60,327 nucleotides of DNA from Rhizomucor pusillus (taxonomy: Eukaryota > Mucoromycota > Mucoromycetes > Mucorales > Lichtheimiaceae). The notes beneath the pieces are model-generated. The model searched no databases. It was given only the letters and a program-made list of their open reading frames with translations, and was not told the origin of the DNA. A program made the position numbers and the translations under genes. Of the stretch, positions 35,508 through 49,092 are shown piece by piece. Each line of letters opens with the position of its first letter. The first letter of the stretch is position 1. Location of the stretch: positions 1 through 60,327 of the forward strand of contig FWWN02000421.1 in NCBI GenBank assembly GCA_900175165.2. The letters are read 5' to 3'.

Positions 35508-37590
35508 AATGTGAGTGAGTAAAACAGGAGAAAGATGGAATTTTTTTCAGGTTCCGGGTCGCCGTTGAAAGACTTCTTTATCGCAAATCTAAATTCAAAT
35601 TCGGATCAAATCCTTTGCTCCAATGCTCATCCATCGGCCTTTCAAACTTTTTTCTCCACTTTTCCCTGTTTTCCAAGCTTGAATAATTCTTGGTCTCTCA
35701 GGACATCCTCAAGCTGTTAAGTATGCTCGATGAATGTCCAAATATATATGTATTCTTTACTATTACAACTATGATTACCACAGAGATCTAAGACTGAAGT
35801 TTGCGATCCACAAATTTGGATGACACCTCAGCCAGTCAAATGAGTCACCTGGTGACTCACGGCAAGTTCTTTCCTTAAATGGGTTAAGCTCAAATCCGAT
35901 CGCAGGTTTCCCCAGAAACCGCATTTGGGTGGGACCCACAGCAGGCGGGAGAACAAGTACTTGAAACAAAGGATCATTACAGAAAGGTTAAGATTGATAG
36001 GTCTCATCGATTTTGACAGCAGTTTTATATAGTGGACGTAACTGCCTGGCTTTGCTCATGTGCGTATCGAATTGGCTAGGGTGACGGGATACAGAGAAGC
36101 ACAACCTCCAAAAGGTGACTTATGGTATATGTCAAAAAGCTACCATGCGCTGGATGCTGTGCAACCTAGATAACAAAAGAATGAAACGAATTATTGTGTG
36201 ATATGCCATTACCAACACGTTCCTTGGCAGAGTTCACAAGCTCTCCACAAGAACTGTGCTTCGACTTGATAAGACCTTAAGAAACATATTAAAGTATTGC
36301 TCAGTTGACACCAGTTACAGATCTAGGGAACATGGAATAGAGAAATGCTTATATATGTTATCCTTCTGAGTGTAAAAAGCGCATTCGGTTCCTATACGTA
36401 TATTGTTTGTTAACCATAACTGCACCCTTATGCACACAGAAGTACAGTGACTTGCCTATCTTGCCACTGATGGTTTCGTCCATCTATCAATGTGCATAAT
36501 CTTCGGATCAGCGAAATATCTACATAATGATATCGGTAATCTTCATTAATGATAGTTTCAAAACAGAAAGGTTATGGAACACTGTAGAGTTTATAGACAT
36601 TTAGCAATATGTACGGAAGGAAAAGCTAGGAATATCAGGGAAGCGTTGCAGAGTCCAATGCATCCTAAGAAGGAAGTTGTTACATGTACAACATTGCTGA
36701 TTAATCTCATAAGTGATTTCTGAAGAATATGATAACTGGAAATAGATGTTGCGACGCTGGCATGCAAAACTTTATGTACCGGGTTCATTCTCATGTGTAT
36801 ATGTACAGAAAACATTGACATCCACAGTATGTTGTATCGAGTTTCGAGTTTGAAAGATACCGAGACCAATTACACAAGGGCTGTTTTTCCATCCTTGCTG
36901 CTCCTTATTCTCATCTTCAAATATAGCGTCTAACTAGTACGGCTTCAGCAACTGGTTATGATATAATTCTTCTTCATGCACATCAAAACCAGCTTTGACC
37001 AATGTATTGTATGTAATTAAAAGTTACTACTAATATAAGCTGCATATACAGTTCGATGCCCTTGAGTTTACCCATTGTTAACAGAAGTAATTTGTTGGCC
37101 TCGTGCTTGCTTTAGAGTCTAACCTTTACACACCGTAACTGTAGAACATCATTGCCTTGTCGCCTCATCCCGGAATCTTCGATACGCGGCTATACCTCTC
37201 GTACTGCTAGGACTATCAGTACTGAGCTATGTAACACACTCTGTCGGCATATCGTTCATTATAAATAACTAAGGCACTGCTTTTTGTTATCATCAGTTTC
37301 TCCACAATCTTACATTCTGTGATAAGAAATGAACAACATTGAAGGTCTTTCATAGTTGTTGCCGAGCATCCATTACGGATGACTAGGATCAAGTTAAGAT
37401 AGAGCAGTATGGCAAATTTTATAGAGAACAAAGTACTAGACGGATCGAAGCACTCCTGAAATTGAATGCAATTGTAGGTTCGCTTTTCACGTTACAGTAG
37501 AACGGAGCATGCAAAAGCAAGTTTACTTATTTATAATTTTTACGGGAAAGTGGTAGGTGAGCTTGAAGTGGAATAAGTCAAAGGTTTCCC
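35508..37590. other. 2-kb intergenic region, no gene seen
   Basis: Promoter of asparagine synthetase at the left, then AT-rich DNA. Minus-strand frames of 60 to 92 codons (35775-35969, 36591-36869, 37216-37431) have no domain, splice partners or coding-like composition. There is no tRNA-like fold by eye. Confidence 0.5.
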
Positions 37591-37960
37591 TTAGGCGGAT
37601 CCGACGAGGATATTGTTGATAGGAATGTGGATAAGCTGAAATCAATGCATCGGTACCTTTAGATATACCTGATCGCATCTCAATCGTTGGCAAAATACTG
37701 ACCTTCACAAAGTAGCCCAAAGCACCAAGCGCAGCAAAACCCATAGCGACTGCCTGCGTGATTCTGAGGAATTCTGCATGTGGCAAGAGGATTGGCAGTT
37801 AGCAATCTGCACCGACGCGTTTGTATCATCACCTCATCGTACCCTTCTGATCAGGTTTTCGGCATCGGTTGATAAAGTGATAACCATCCTTGAGAAATTG
37901 GCGAGGCATCTCGACGAACTCCTGGACCTGATCCTTGACGTTTTCTGCGCTGGTCGACAT
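37591..37960 (-). CDS. SSS1: Sec61 gamma (Sss1) translocon subunit
   Basis: Tail-anchored gamma subunit of the ER Sec61 protein-conducting channel. Three exons give about 76 residues. MSTSAENVKDQVQEFVEMPR is followed by FLKDGYHFINRCRKPDQKEF, the conserved cytosolic amphipathic helix with the RCRKPD motif. The membrane helix is ITQAVAMGFAALGALGYFVK. After the last intron comes the invariant C-terminus LIHIPINNILVGSA. Both introns are GT-AG, and the second is needed to reach that ending. The gene is divergent from Prp4 with 141 bp between the start codons. Confidence 0.93.
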
Positions 37961-38101
37961 TGTACAAGTATATATGGGCTGTAAAGTAGCAGTGAAAGGT
38001 GAGAGGTGGAACCGAAAAACCAGCAGACCAATCCCAGCAAGCCAACCCTTTTGACTTTTGAAAGGCAGACAGCAGACTGAACATTTCTCCAGTTTTCTCC
38101 A
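37961..38101. promoter_or_regulatory. compact bidirectional promoter, SSS1/PRP4
   Basis: Only 141 bp separate the two start codons. The stretch contains a CCAAT box (38028-38032, + orientation) and a TATATA-type element at about 37970-37976, close to the SSS1 start. Both genes are housekeeping, so shared constitutive control is plausible. Confidence 0.55.
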
Positions 38102-40931
<2,830 letters not shown>

Positions 40932-41331
40932 AGAATAAAATCTTATTTTAAATAGTGACTGATCTGAATATTTATAACTTCGAGAAGATACTCCAAAATG
41001 CTTCCCCGCATCATAGTCTGACGCCGGAGAGCTGACTCGATGATTATGTCGCGAGCTTACAGAAAGAGTTATGCTTCATCGACAACAGACACATTATTAT
41101 AAACACCCAGCGAGCTTTGTATGTTGTTCAACGGCATCAGGAGTCGATAAAGCATGCTTATAATGAAGGAAAGCATTTTGCAAAGTCATGCTGTTATAGC
41201 AAACTCCTTGCATTNNNNNNNNNNNNNNNNNNGGGTAGCTGAGAAACTTCTGCATGGAAGAAGAAGCGTCATGACGAAACGTCTCCGACTCATCGACGTA
41301 AAAGACGCGTTTCTTTTCCGAACTAAATCAA
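40932..41331. other. intergenic with assembly gap
   Basis: 3' flank of Prp4 and promoter of glutaredoxin. It contains 18 N at 41215-41232, so spacing here is not reliable. The 61-codon open frame across the gap is not meaningful. Confidence 0.7.
41215..41232. other. assembly gap, 18 N
   Basis: Run of 18 unknown bases, probably a scaffold join. The true missing length is unknown. Confidence 0.99.
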
Positions 41332-41757
41332 ATGGCTGACGTGGAACAATTCGTTGAGAAACTCATTAACGAGAACAAGATTGTTGTCTTCTCCAAGAGC
41401 TACTGCCGTAAGTGTGATCATATTGATCCTAGCATGAGGGAAAAATAAGCAGTTCCTAACGGCGTGACTGCAGCTTACTGCCGCAGAGCAAAGCAGTTGT
41501 TGCAGCAACTCGGCGAAAAGTTCTATGTCATTGAGCTTGACGAAGTTGGTGAGTTCCCTTCATTCACTACCTAGTCGTTCGGGGTAGACTAAGACTTTTC
41601 GATAGACAACGGTGCCGCGATCCAAGACTACTTGGCAAAGAAGACAGGCCAACGTACCGTCCCGAACATTTTCATTAAGCAACAACACGTGGGAGGATGC
41701 GATGACTTGTTTACAGCAAATTCAAACGGAAAACTGCAACAACTCTTGGCTGATTAA
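41332..41757 (+). CDS. GRX1: Dithiol glutaredoxin
   Basis: Glutathione-dependent disulfide oxidoreductase. Three exons give about 100 residues. It starts MADVEQFVEKLINENKIVVF. The active site CPYC is rebuilt exactly at the first intron (SKSYC, then PYCRRAKQLL), with the Pro codon split by the intron. The glutathione-binding residues TVPNIFIKQQHVGG and GCDDL are intact. Length and motifs match cytosolic class I glutaredoxins. No targeting sequence precedes the start. The gene lies 100 bp after the assembly gap, so an upstream mitochondrial exon cannot be fully excluded. Confidence 0.94.
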
Positions 41758-43135
41758 TAATAAATACGCTTGATAAGGATTTTATCCTGATGTCTCTAAA
41801 ACGGGATCATGTTACACTTTTCGCGCGTTCCTTTTTGGTTGGCTGGGGCGGTTGCTTAATAAGAACGGCATTGTGTACAGAAGCAATGGAAAGGGGCCGT
41901 GCAATGTGCACCTCTCGCATCCCTTTTGAGTCACTGACGAGAATTTGGGGTATTCGGTAATTATCCTTTATTTGAGGCCTCAGTGAGCTAAGCAAAATAA
42001 CGAACATTACTTGAATGATGATCAAAGTTTTTCTACTTGTAGTCTCCTGAGCAAATTATATTGAGAGATATATCATAGGCAACTATTGCGTTTGCTGTGG
42101 TAGTCAACTATCGTTCTCGATTAATTACGAGGAGTGACAACAGGGTTTTCTTCTTGGAAAGCATACGAACACAACAGTAGTCTGGGCACCACGATGTCAA
42201 TAAGCGTAATATTCTAAAAGGATTTGTCCTAACCTGCAAATATGTAAACAGGAATATCTCATCAAATAAAAAGGAAATTATGAACAAAAGTAACAGTGTC
42301 GAGGCATGAACTGTTGTAGTAGCCCTGAAAATCTTAAATTTCAAAGGGAGATGTAAGACGCAAAGGTGCGAGGTCCGACCCAGTGCTCATGGTAGAAGCA
42401 CCCACGGATCAGCACAGATGATAGAATGGAGGACTATCGTGACCTGCTATATTTGCTAAAGGAAGTAGGTTCCCAGAAAAGGTGGTGGCGCGCCTGTAAA
42501 GTCTGCGGATACGCAAGCGAAGTGGCAAAGAGAGGTGCTTACCAAAAATGTACGAACGATGGCTCGCGAGCTTGAAAAGGAAGGAGGAGGAGGGTCACAG
42601 ATCCCCACCGGCGTAACGTCCGCAGTCATGTCCGCGGGCAAGTGTTTCGGGTTCTCCTTTGCGCAGCTGTGTGTGTCTCCTTCTTTCTTTAGAAATCTTG
42701 CTCAAAGCACTTGCAGCTGCCCATTCTCCATGTGAACCCAAAGTAGATCTTTTGACCTTCCGCCTTGTTTTAATTTTATCATTCATTCTTTTACGTATAC
42801 GCGTTGTACGATAGGGATCAGCTACCTCTGTAGGCTTCAAACGCTGAGTAGTGCGGAGCGAGATGTCTGTTATGTCTCAAGACGGAGTAACGCTTTGCAT
42901 GCTTCTAGAAATGTTCTAGTCGCAAAAAAAACTCCAAGGTGGCAAGATCGGCTGCCCAACACTGTGAAACGGAAATCTTAAAATCCACAGTAGCCAATTA
43001 CGCTAAAAGGTGGGCAGCGGCTTCGGTACAAAAAGGACCGGGATCAGACAATGTATCCTGACACACACCTTCTCCTCTTCCTCTTTCCCTGCATTTACTT
43101 CTTCATCGTTTCCATCTCTTTAACTTGAAAAACAA
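41758..43135. other. intergenic; coding-like patch at 42426-42840
   Basis: Mostly AT-rich, but 42420-42840 is GC-richer and open on both strands. On the plus strand, a TAG acceptor near 42467 could open an exon reading VPRKGGGAPVKSADTQAKWQ and continuing as REVLTKNVRTMARELEKE to 42735. On the minus strand a basic frame (DPYRTTRIRKRMNDKIKTRR) occupies 42595-42840 without an ATG. I cannot decide between them and name no gene. The rightmost 200 bp are the promoter of the zinc-finger gene. Confidence 0.35.
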
Positions 43136-44038
43136 ATGGACCATCAATATAGTCCGTTCAGCAGCGCCAGCAATCTGCATGTATCTTCCTTTTCAGATCT
43201 CCACATGAAACCTTACGATCCGACGACATTATCCATTGACCTGACGCAACAAAACCTGGTTTATTCTGTATATGAGGATTATTACTTGAATCAATTTGGT
43301 ACCTTCATGGCACCACAGGAGCATCCAGTACTGCAAGCTCAATATCCTGGCAACGGTTTACCCACTCCGGAACAGCAATTTGCTGTCCTAGCTCAGTCAA
43401 CGGGTGCATTTACCTCAGCACCTGCTTACCAAGATGCTGCAATGACTCCACCTTCAGAACCCAATACAACCCTGAACGACATGCAGAATTATTGCTCTTC
43501 TACATCTTCTGAATCACTTCCTCCATCTTCACCCGATACTCGATCAGCGTCACCTGTCAAAAACAAAAAGAACGGCCGCCGTGTCGCCCAGGATTTACCT
43601 TACGCACCAAGCTTGATAAACTTGGACCTAAATACTACCCGTCGACGAACAGCCAAAGGCAGCAAAGCTACCGACGTTTCCAACAGCAAACCGGCAGCAT
43701 CGTTCCTGTGCGACTATCCTGGATGCAACAAAGCTTTCACACGCCCATACAACCTCAAATCACATCGGCGCACTCACACACTCGAGCGGCCGTTTGCTTG
43801 CGAGTACTGTCCTACAAGATTCGCACGACAGCATGATTGTAATCGCCACGAGAAACTGCATTTTGGCATCAAACCATACGTATGTGAGCACTGTCACAAG
43901 GCGTTCGCGCGACAGGATGCCCTCAGTAGGCATCAAAAACCAAATACAAGTCGAGCCGGGACAGGTTCAGCCGTGCCCTGCGCAAGCATTGGCCCGAGAA
44001 CCCGGGTTACCAAGCGTGTCAAGAAATCGACAACGTGA
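43136..44038 (+). CDS. C2H2 zinc-finger transcription factor, Crz1-like
   Basis: Single-exon protein of 300 residues. The N-terminal two thirds is Ser/Thr/Pro/Gln-rich with no fold, typical of a regulatory or activation region. Three zinc fingers follow at about residues 198-275. Finger 1 is [19 protein letters not shown], finger 2 is [17 protein letters not shown] and finger 3 is [17 protein letters not shown]. The spacing and the FARQH/FARQDAL words match the calcineurin-responsive Crz1 group by eye. Finger 3 lacks a second His/Cys within the usual three to five residues after SRH, and the last 45 residues are basic and unlike relatives. A frameshift or a missed intron near 43935-43960 could explain that. 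Calcium signalling is inference. Confidence 0.8.
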   Translation: MDHQYSPFSSASNLHVSSFSDLHMKPYDPTTLSIDLTQQNLVYSVYEDYYLNQFGTFMAPQEHPVLQAQYPGNGLPTPEQQFAVLAQSTGAFTSAPAYQDAAMTPPSEPNTTLNDMQNYCSSTSSESLPPSSPDTRSASPVKNKKNGRRVAQDLPYAPSLINLDLNTTRRRTAKGSKATDVSNSKPAASFLCDYPGCNKAFTRPYNLKSHRRTHTLERPFACEYCPTRFARQHDCNRHEKLHFGIKPYVCEHCHKAFARQDALSRHQKPNTSRAGTGSAVPCASIGPRTRVTKRVKKSTT

Positions 44039-45464
44039 AGTAAAGCTAACAAAAAAAAGAACGTGCAATCCTTCCATTTTATGTAAATTATCACCTATCT
44101 CACTATCTTCACACGTACCCGCGTTTCCTACTTTTCATTTCCTATTATTCTAACTAGATGTGCCTTACGTATATGCTCTTGCTTTTCCATCACTCCAATC
44201 AATGTTCATTGTTCCCGTCTATGCTGTCCTATCCCCTTTTGCATATATTTTCAACACTGCAGCAATAAATACATGCAGATCTGTGACAATAAGAAGATTA
44301 GAGTTTGTGGTGGTAACAAATTGCGTCGAGGTGCGAGCGAGCGAACGATCACGGATGACTTGATGAGCCAGCCTCAAATTGGATTTAGGATTCGCTTGTT
44401 TATCGCGCCATCTTTGCGAGGGTGCAACTGGGGTACCGTGTACAAATAGAGCAAAGATCGTCTGCATGGGGGACAGCCGGGTTCGCAATTTAAGATTGAT
44501 GGTCATACCAGATCAGACTATTTTTTCAATGTTTGCTGGGTAGGGATGGGCGCGCGAGAGCGCATCATAAAAGCGCGGATCAGGAATTTGAGACCGAACA
44601 TGCATTTGAACCCAATTGCACTAAGAACTTTTTTTAGCTTTCGCGCGCCCAGATGTCCGATTTTCCTGTATCGCCAAATGCTTAATCCAACATTGAGCAG
44701 CACGTCATGGCATCGCCCCACCCCCAGGGAGGGATTGGAAACCATCATCGGATGAACATGCAGCAATTATCTGAAAGGAGAGACGCAATTAACCCAGTAA
44801 AGTTTACAATGAACAAATTTTTCGAGACAACTTTTTCTATTATGTCGATCTGTCTCCGTGATCCGCTTGCTTCATTTCTGAAATCTGCAGTGGCATCTTG
44901 AATTTAAATGGGCGTTACTGTACTTTGTTACATCTGATGCTCAATAATCTTAAACTTGCGCAGCTTCTTTTCACTTGACAATCGACGAATACTCGATAAG
45001 ACTGATCCGTCTTCGTAAAATTTACAACTGCACTTTCCTGTCTTGGGAGCGACGAGGGGCCGTGCGTGGCATCAGGATAAAGGTACTACCGACGCGTTGA
45101 TAAATATCCAGAAACCTGAAAGATGCATACGTGTGTCCCATATTATGGTCAACTGTGACGATAGGATAAGCTACGCTAATGACCCTAACGAATCCATGTG
45201 TACGTGTCACAATCAGTCTCCGTCGTTAGGCCTTTGGCCCTCCACGCTGCAAGAATGAGTCACAGAGCAGCGCCAACCACAAATAGTAGACAATCGGGTT
45301 GCCTCCCATGGTCCTTGGATACGCAAGTTGTATCATCCTATAGCAATCCAATCGGATACACCGACGTTCAGACTGCAGTCGGTGCCGCACGCCAATAAAT
45401 ATGTGAGGATGAGATGCGTCGCTAAAGGCACTACGACTGCCTGAAACCTTTCATCTATAAACCT
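44039..45464. other. intergenic, no gene recognised
   Basis: 3' flank of the zinc-finger gene (readable basic sequence to about 44150), then open frames on both strands at 44518-44766 and 45043-45258 that mirror each other and have no domain. The right end is the methyltransferase promoter. Confidence 0.45.
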
Positions 45465-46397
45465 ATGGCAACTGCTTCCAAAGATCACTGGTCGGCTGAA
45501 GACTATAAACACCATGCCTCGTTTGTGCCCAAGTTAGGTTCCATCATTCTCGAGATGCTGAATGCCCAACCGGATGAGCGTATTCTCGACTTTGGCTGCG
45601 GCGACGGTATTTTGACTGCCGAACTTGCCAAGCGATGCAAGTCAGTCGTCGGCATAGACTCCAGCCGAGTCATGATCGATAAGGCTAAGCAATCGTTTCC
45701 TGGTGACGGGAATATTGAATATCACGTTGCCGATGGACAAGAGCTAGCATTGTGGTTTCAGGAAACTGGACAGCAACCATTTGATGCCGTGTTTAGCAAT
45801 GCAGGTACAAACATGCATAATCGTTCCATGGGGTCCTGGACAAAGCTGACTGTGTATGTGTTTTCTAAACATTCGTTTAAAGCGCTACATTGGATGAAAG
45901 AACCGATCAGGGCGATTCAGAGTGTCCGCCATGTCCTCAAACGCAACGGTCGGTTTGTTGCCGAGGCTGGAGCATTTTTGAACTGTGCAGGTATATCTAA
46001 TATCTGCTTGCTCATCATGTGGAGAAGCTACATCTTGTTTTTGCTTGTAGATGTGCACAATGCATTGATAGCTGCTTTGAATCGTCGCGGTCTTGACGGT
46101 AAAGGCATCTCTCCCTGGTATTTCCCATCTACGGAAGCATACAGCAGATTGCTTGAGGAGAACGGATTCAAGGTAGTGAAAATGGAATCTGTACCGCGAC
46201 CAACTCAACTTCCTTCAGACATTGCTGGGTGGATACGAACATTTGGATTTAACTTTTTGGATGTCCTCAAGAACGAAGAAGAACGCGAGCAAATGATCCA
46301 AGAAGTCGTCGAGTACCTTCGACCTGGGTGCCAACGGGAAGATGGGACGTGGTTCATCATGTATGTGCGTTTGAGATTTATTGCTCGCAAGGAATAA
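45465..46397 (+). CDS. SAM-dependent methyltransferase (class I)
   Basis: Small-molecule methyltransferase of the methyltransf_11/trans-aconitate-type group. Motif I is ILDFGCGDGILTAELA, followed by VVGIDSS (acidic end of strand 2) and HVADGQEL. The mid-domain words FSNAALHWM and VLKRNGRFVAEAG appear only after removing two introns, 45805-45882 (78 nt) and 45991-46050 (60 nt). Both introns have lengths divisible by three and no stop codon, so the unspliced frame is also fully open (310 codons). The spliced protein has 264 residues, normal for the family. The C-terminal half (WYFPSTEAYSRLLEENGFKV) is the substrate-binding cap. The substrate is not predictable. Confidence 0.88.
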   Translation: MATASKDHWSAEDYKHHASFVPKLGSIILEMLNAQPDERILDFGCGDGILTAELAKRCKSVVGIDSSRVMIDKAKQSFPGDGNIEYHVADGQELALWFQETGQQPFDAVFSNAGTNMHNRSMGSWTKLTVYVFSKHSFKALHWMKEPIRAIQSVRHVLKRNGRFVAEAGAFLNCAGISNICLLIMWRSYILFLLVDVHNALIAALNRRGLDGKGISPWYFPSTEAYSRLLEENGFKVVKMESVPRPTQLPSDIAGWIRTFGFNFLDVLKNEEEREQMIQEVVEYLRPGCQREDGTWFIMYVRLRFIARKE

Positions 46398-46525
46398 AGA
46401 CACATATGCGTTTACTATCAAAATGCACGCAAAGTCTGACTCACATGATCATCAATTGCAAGTTGTTCTTCCCTATTTTGCCAAGTTGAGCTTTCACCAG
46501 TTCCCACCTTCTCCAGAGCCGTTTT

Positions 46526-46876
46526 ATGCTGAAAAAGCTAAAGAAAAAATTCTCTGTGAAGCCAAGAAAAAGTGTCAAAACCCAACAGCTCACTGTCGGC
46601 GATCGTGAATCGTTCAAGTCAGTTCGGTTTTCTCAACATTCAGAAGTTGCCTTCACGTACGACAATGAAGAGTACGATCGACGATCGTCATTCAGTACTA
46701 TCGTTGATAACAAGACCGCAGACTGGTTGAAAACAGGCGTCAAAGAAGAGATAGACGACAATGGCGAGTTGTCAAGTCTCGCTTTCGATGAAGAAGTCTT
46801 GAAGAACACACGATATAATCGCAGACAAACCCATCACAGCATTGCTGTTATTGTTGCTTACCGTGCCATCAGATAA
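46526..46876 (+). CDS. small protein with PP1-docking-like motif
   Basis: Single exon of 116 codons, 128 bp downstream of the methyltransferase on the same strand. It is highly basic at the start (MLKKLKKKFSVKPRKSVKTQ), then FKSVRFSQHSEVAFTYDNEE and YDRRSSF, then an acidic helix-like tail. KSVRF fits the RVxF docking motif for protein phosphatase 1 (basic, x, V, x, F). No known domain. Coding status is supported by composition and by that motif context; function is unknown. Convergent with the PHP-domain gene. Confidence 0.6.
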   Translation: MLKKLKKKFSVKPRKSVKTQQLTVGDRESFKSVRFSQHSEVAFTYDNEEYDRRSSFSTIVDNKTADWLKTGVKEEIDDNGELSSLAFDEEVLKNTRYNRRQTHHSIAVIVAYRAIR

Positions 46877-46992
46877 TATGTATCACAATATAATTCTATG
46901 ACATTTTTATTATGATCCTTCTTGGCTTTTTTTTCAGTTCGTTGCTTATGCCGAGAAAGGATATGATACAATTACATCTGGTTATGGACACA

Positions 46993-48538
46993 TCAGGTTG
47001 CACGAGGAGGAGAGCGTAGTCTCCATGCCATCATCATCGATGCACTGCACAGGACAGCGAGTCGAAGGAGTTCGAATATGAGTACGAAAAGTAACAGCCA
47101 AAAGATGAACCATCCAATGATGTTTCCGTTCACGACCAGCTGTTCAGGCTGGCAAAAAGTACCCTGAAAACTGTACATGCCCTTTGTGTCACTGTAAAAC
47201 ATACCAAAGTATGCTCCAAGTGCAGTAAGCGGCAAAAGCGTGCTGTAACCCGCATTCGTTGTAGGATAGGCGCGCTGAGGTGTACCAGCAGGATCCATCA
47301 AGAACGATGTCTGGCGTGCGCGAATAGCTTGCATGATGCCTGCTCGAGTCATGTTGGGCGCTTGGACTGCCAGCCAGGTTTGCGCTGGCGTGGAAGGATG
47401 ATGTACATCCGTGCCCACCATCTGAATAAGGTTGTGTTGCGCAGCGGCTTGATAAACAGCATAGTCAAACGTCGACTCATGTACAACTTCGAAACCATCA
47501 ACACCCCAGCTTATTAGATCTGCCACGGAAGGATGATTAGGCAGCCTGGGAAGTTGATATCCATCCTCTGCAAGGCAACATTGTTTGTGCATAGAACGAA
47601 CTATATGTCAACAAGCTCTTCGTTCTCACGATTTGAACAGGCAGCTATTTACCTGTTGTGTTACTCCAATAAATGTGGTTAACGATTACAAGACCTCCAA
47701 GATCATGCACTCGCTGTATGGCTCTTTGCAGGTCTTCATCGCTGGGTATCGGCGGGCCAACTGGTACCGTTTCGTTGATATCGATGAAATTCATGTGTAT
47801 TCTACAGCAACTGTGAACGATGATCTATGAGCACGTAGTAAAATAGATAGCAAGACCGACGTGTAGAGATGCTCACGAGTACTCCATTCCCGGTATGACT
47901 ACAATCTTGTCGCTATATTCTTGCAATGCAAGTTGCTCTGCTGCCAGACCACCTTTGACAGTATTGTGATCACTGGTAGAGATTGTGTAACATCGTCTTA
48001 GTCCACAATTGTCCTAACCCCGGTGCCAAAAAGCAATGAATATACTTGCGTGACAATAACTGCATTGTATCCATTTGCTGTCAATTTTTTAGCATTGCAC
48101 TGTGTACATGGGTCAAGTTCATGGCGATTTACCAATATGCCATTCTAGCAACTGGCGAACATTCATACGGCCGTCACTAAAATTAGAATGCGAGTGACCA
48201 TCCAGTAAAACATTGTATTGGAATGATGTGTTAAATGGCTGGAGGTAACTCGACGGGTTGACACGCCAATCGAATGTAAGGTCTTGGAAGTTCTCTGCCT
48301 GCGGTACATTGTCGTTATACCGTAAACCGAGGCCAATCCCGATCAGAATTGCAATGATGACAATGAGAGTGGAAAGTCGAAGTGCAAGTCCCAGTAAATA
48401 TGGTTTTGCTCGAGACCATAGCAGTTGCTTCCTAGATACAGCTACGTGGGGAGGAGGCTCTTCCTCGTCCTGGCTCGTTCGGCAAGACGATACCGAGGCC
48501 GAACCTTTAAGCACCGTAGCGCTCTGACTCTCATTCAT
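46993..48538 (-). CDS. PHP-domain membrane protein
   Basis: Metal-dependent phosphoesterase fold (polymerase and histidinol phosphatase, PHP) set between membrane segments. It starts MNESQSATVLKG at 48538, preferred because the upstream Met adds only a hydrophobic stub. A helix LSTLIVIIAILIGIGLGL follows. The PHP metal ligands are all visible: DGHSHSNFSDG (HxH), VTDHNT, GMEYS, IVNHIYW and GTDVHHP. The C-terminus carries a strong helix IIGWFIFWLLLFVLIFELL and ends SPPRAT. Five or so exons; the intron at 47973-48049 is GC-AG and splits VT from DHNT. The catalytic domain probably faces the lumen or outside. Fungal proteins of this build are poorly characterised and the substrate is unknown. Confidence 0.82.
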
Positions 48539-49092
48539 GTGAAGTAAAAGGGAAAAAGGCAAAACCAAGAGTTTGTGCTCACCAATGTTTCGTTACAGCA
48601 AACCATCTCAATGACGATCGTTGTGAAACAAAAATATCAACAGTAATGCACAAAGTCGTCAACATCGGTTACATTGAAGACGAAAGCTTTGCTTGCCATC
48701 CTTATTAAAGATATCTGACAAATCAACACTGATGTTGAACCTTTTTCGTAGATGAAGTGTAGCATAATCATACCTATTTACCCACGGCAAAATGGCAGTT
48801 GCCTATTTTGAGAGTCAATGCATACAAACAAAATTGGCAGTTACATAGAGTCAGTTGTGCATTCGTCCTTCAAACAAGGAGGAGGAGGATGGGGAAATGC
48901 GGGCACTATCGGAGCTACATTGTTGCTCATCCATGTCACGATGCATCATTTGGTCTCGGATAGAGATGAAGACTTTCACCGAGTCAAAAACCGCAGATCA
49001 GATCTCTCGCGGTCTGTCGGGAAAGGAAAAATTTACCCGCACAAAAGGCCCTGCAGAAGCAGCTTGCTCTTTTGCACGCGTTTAACAGCAAA
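48539..49092. other. divergent intergenic region, PHP gene/IDP
   Basis: Shared upstream region of the PHP gene (-) and isocitrate dehydrogenase (+). A CCAAT box lies at 48582-48586. An open frame at 48818-49237 (+) runs into the dehydrogenase exon out of phase and is not a gene. Confidence 0.5.

Noticed and set aside
41154..41339. Open frame across the N run
   Set aside because: It depends on 18 unknown bases and has no domain.
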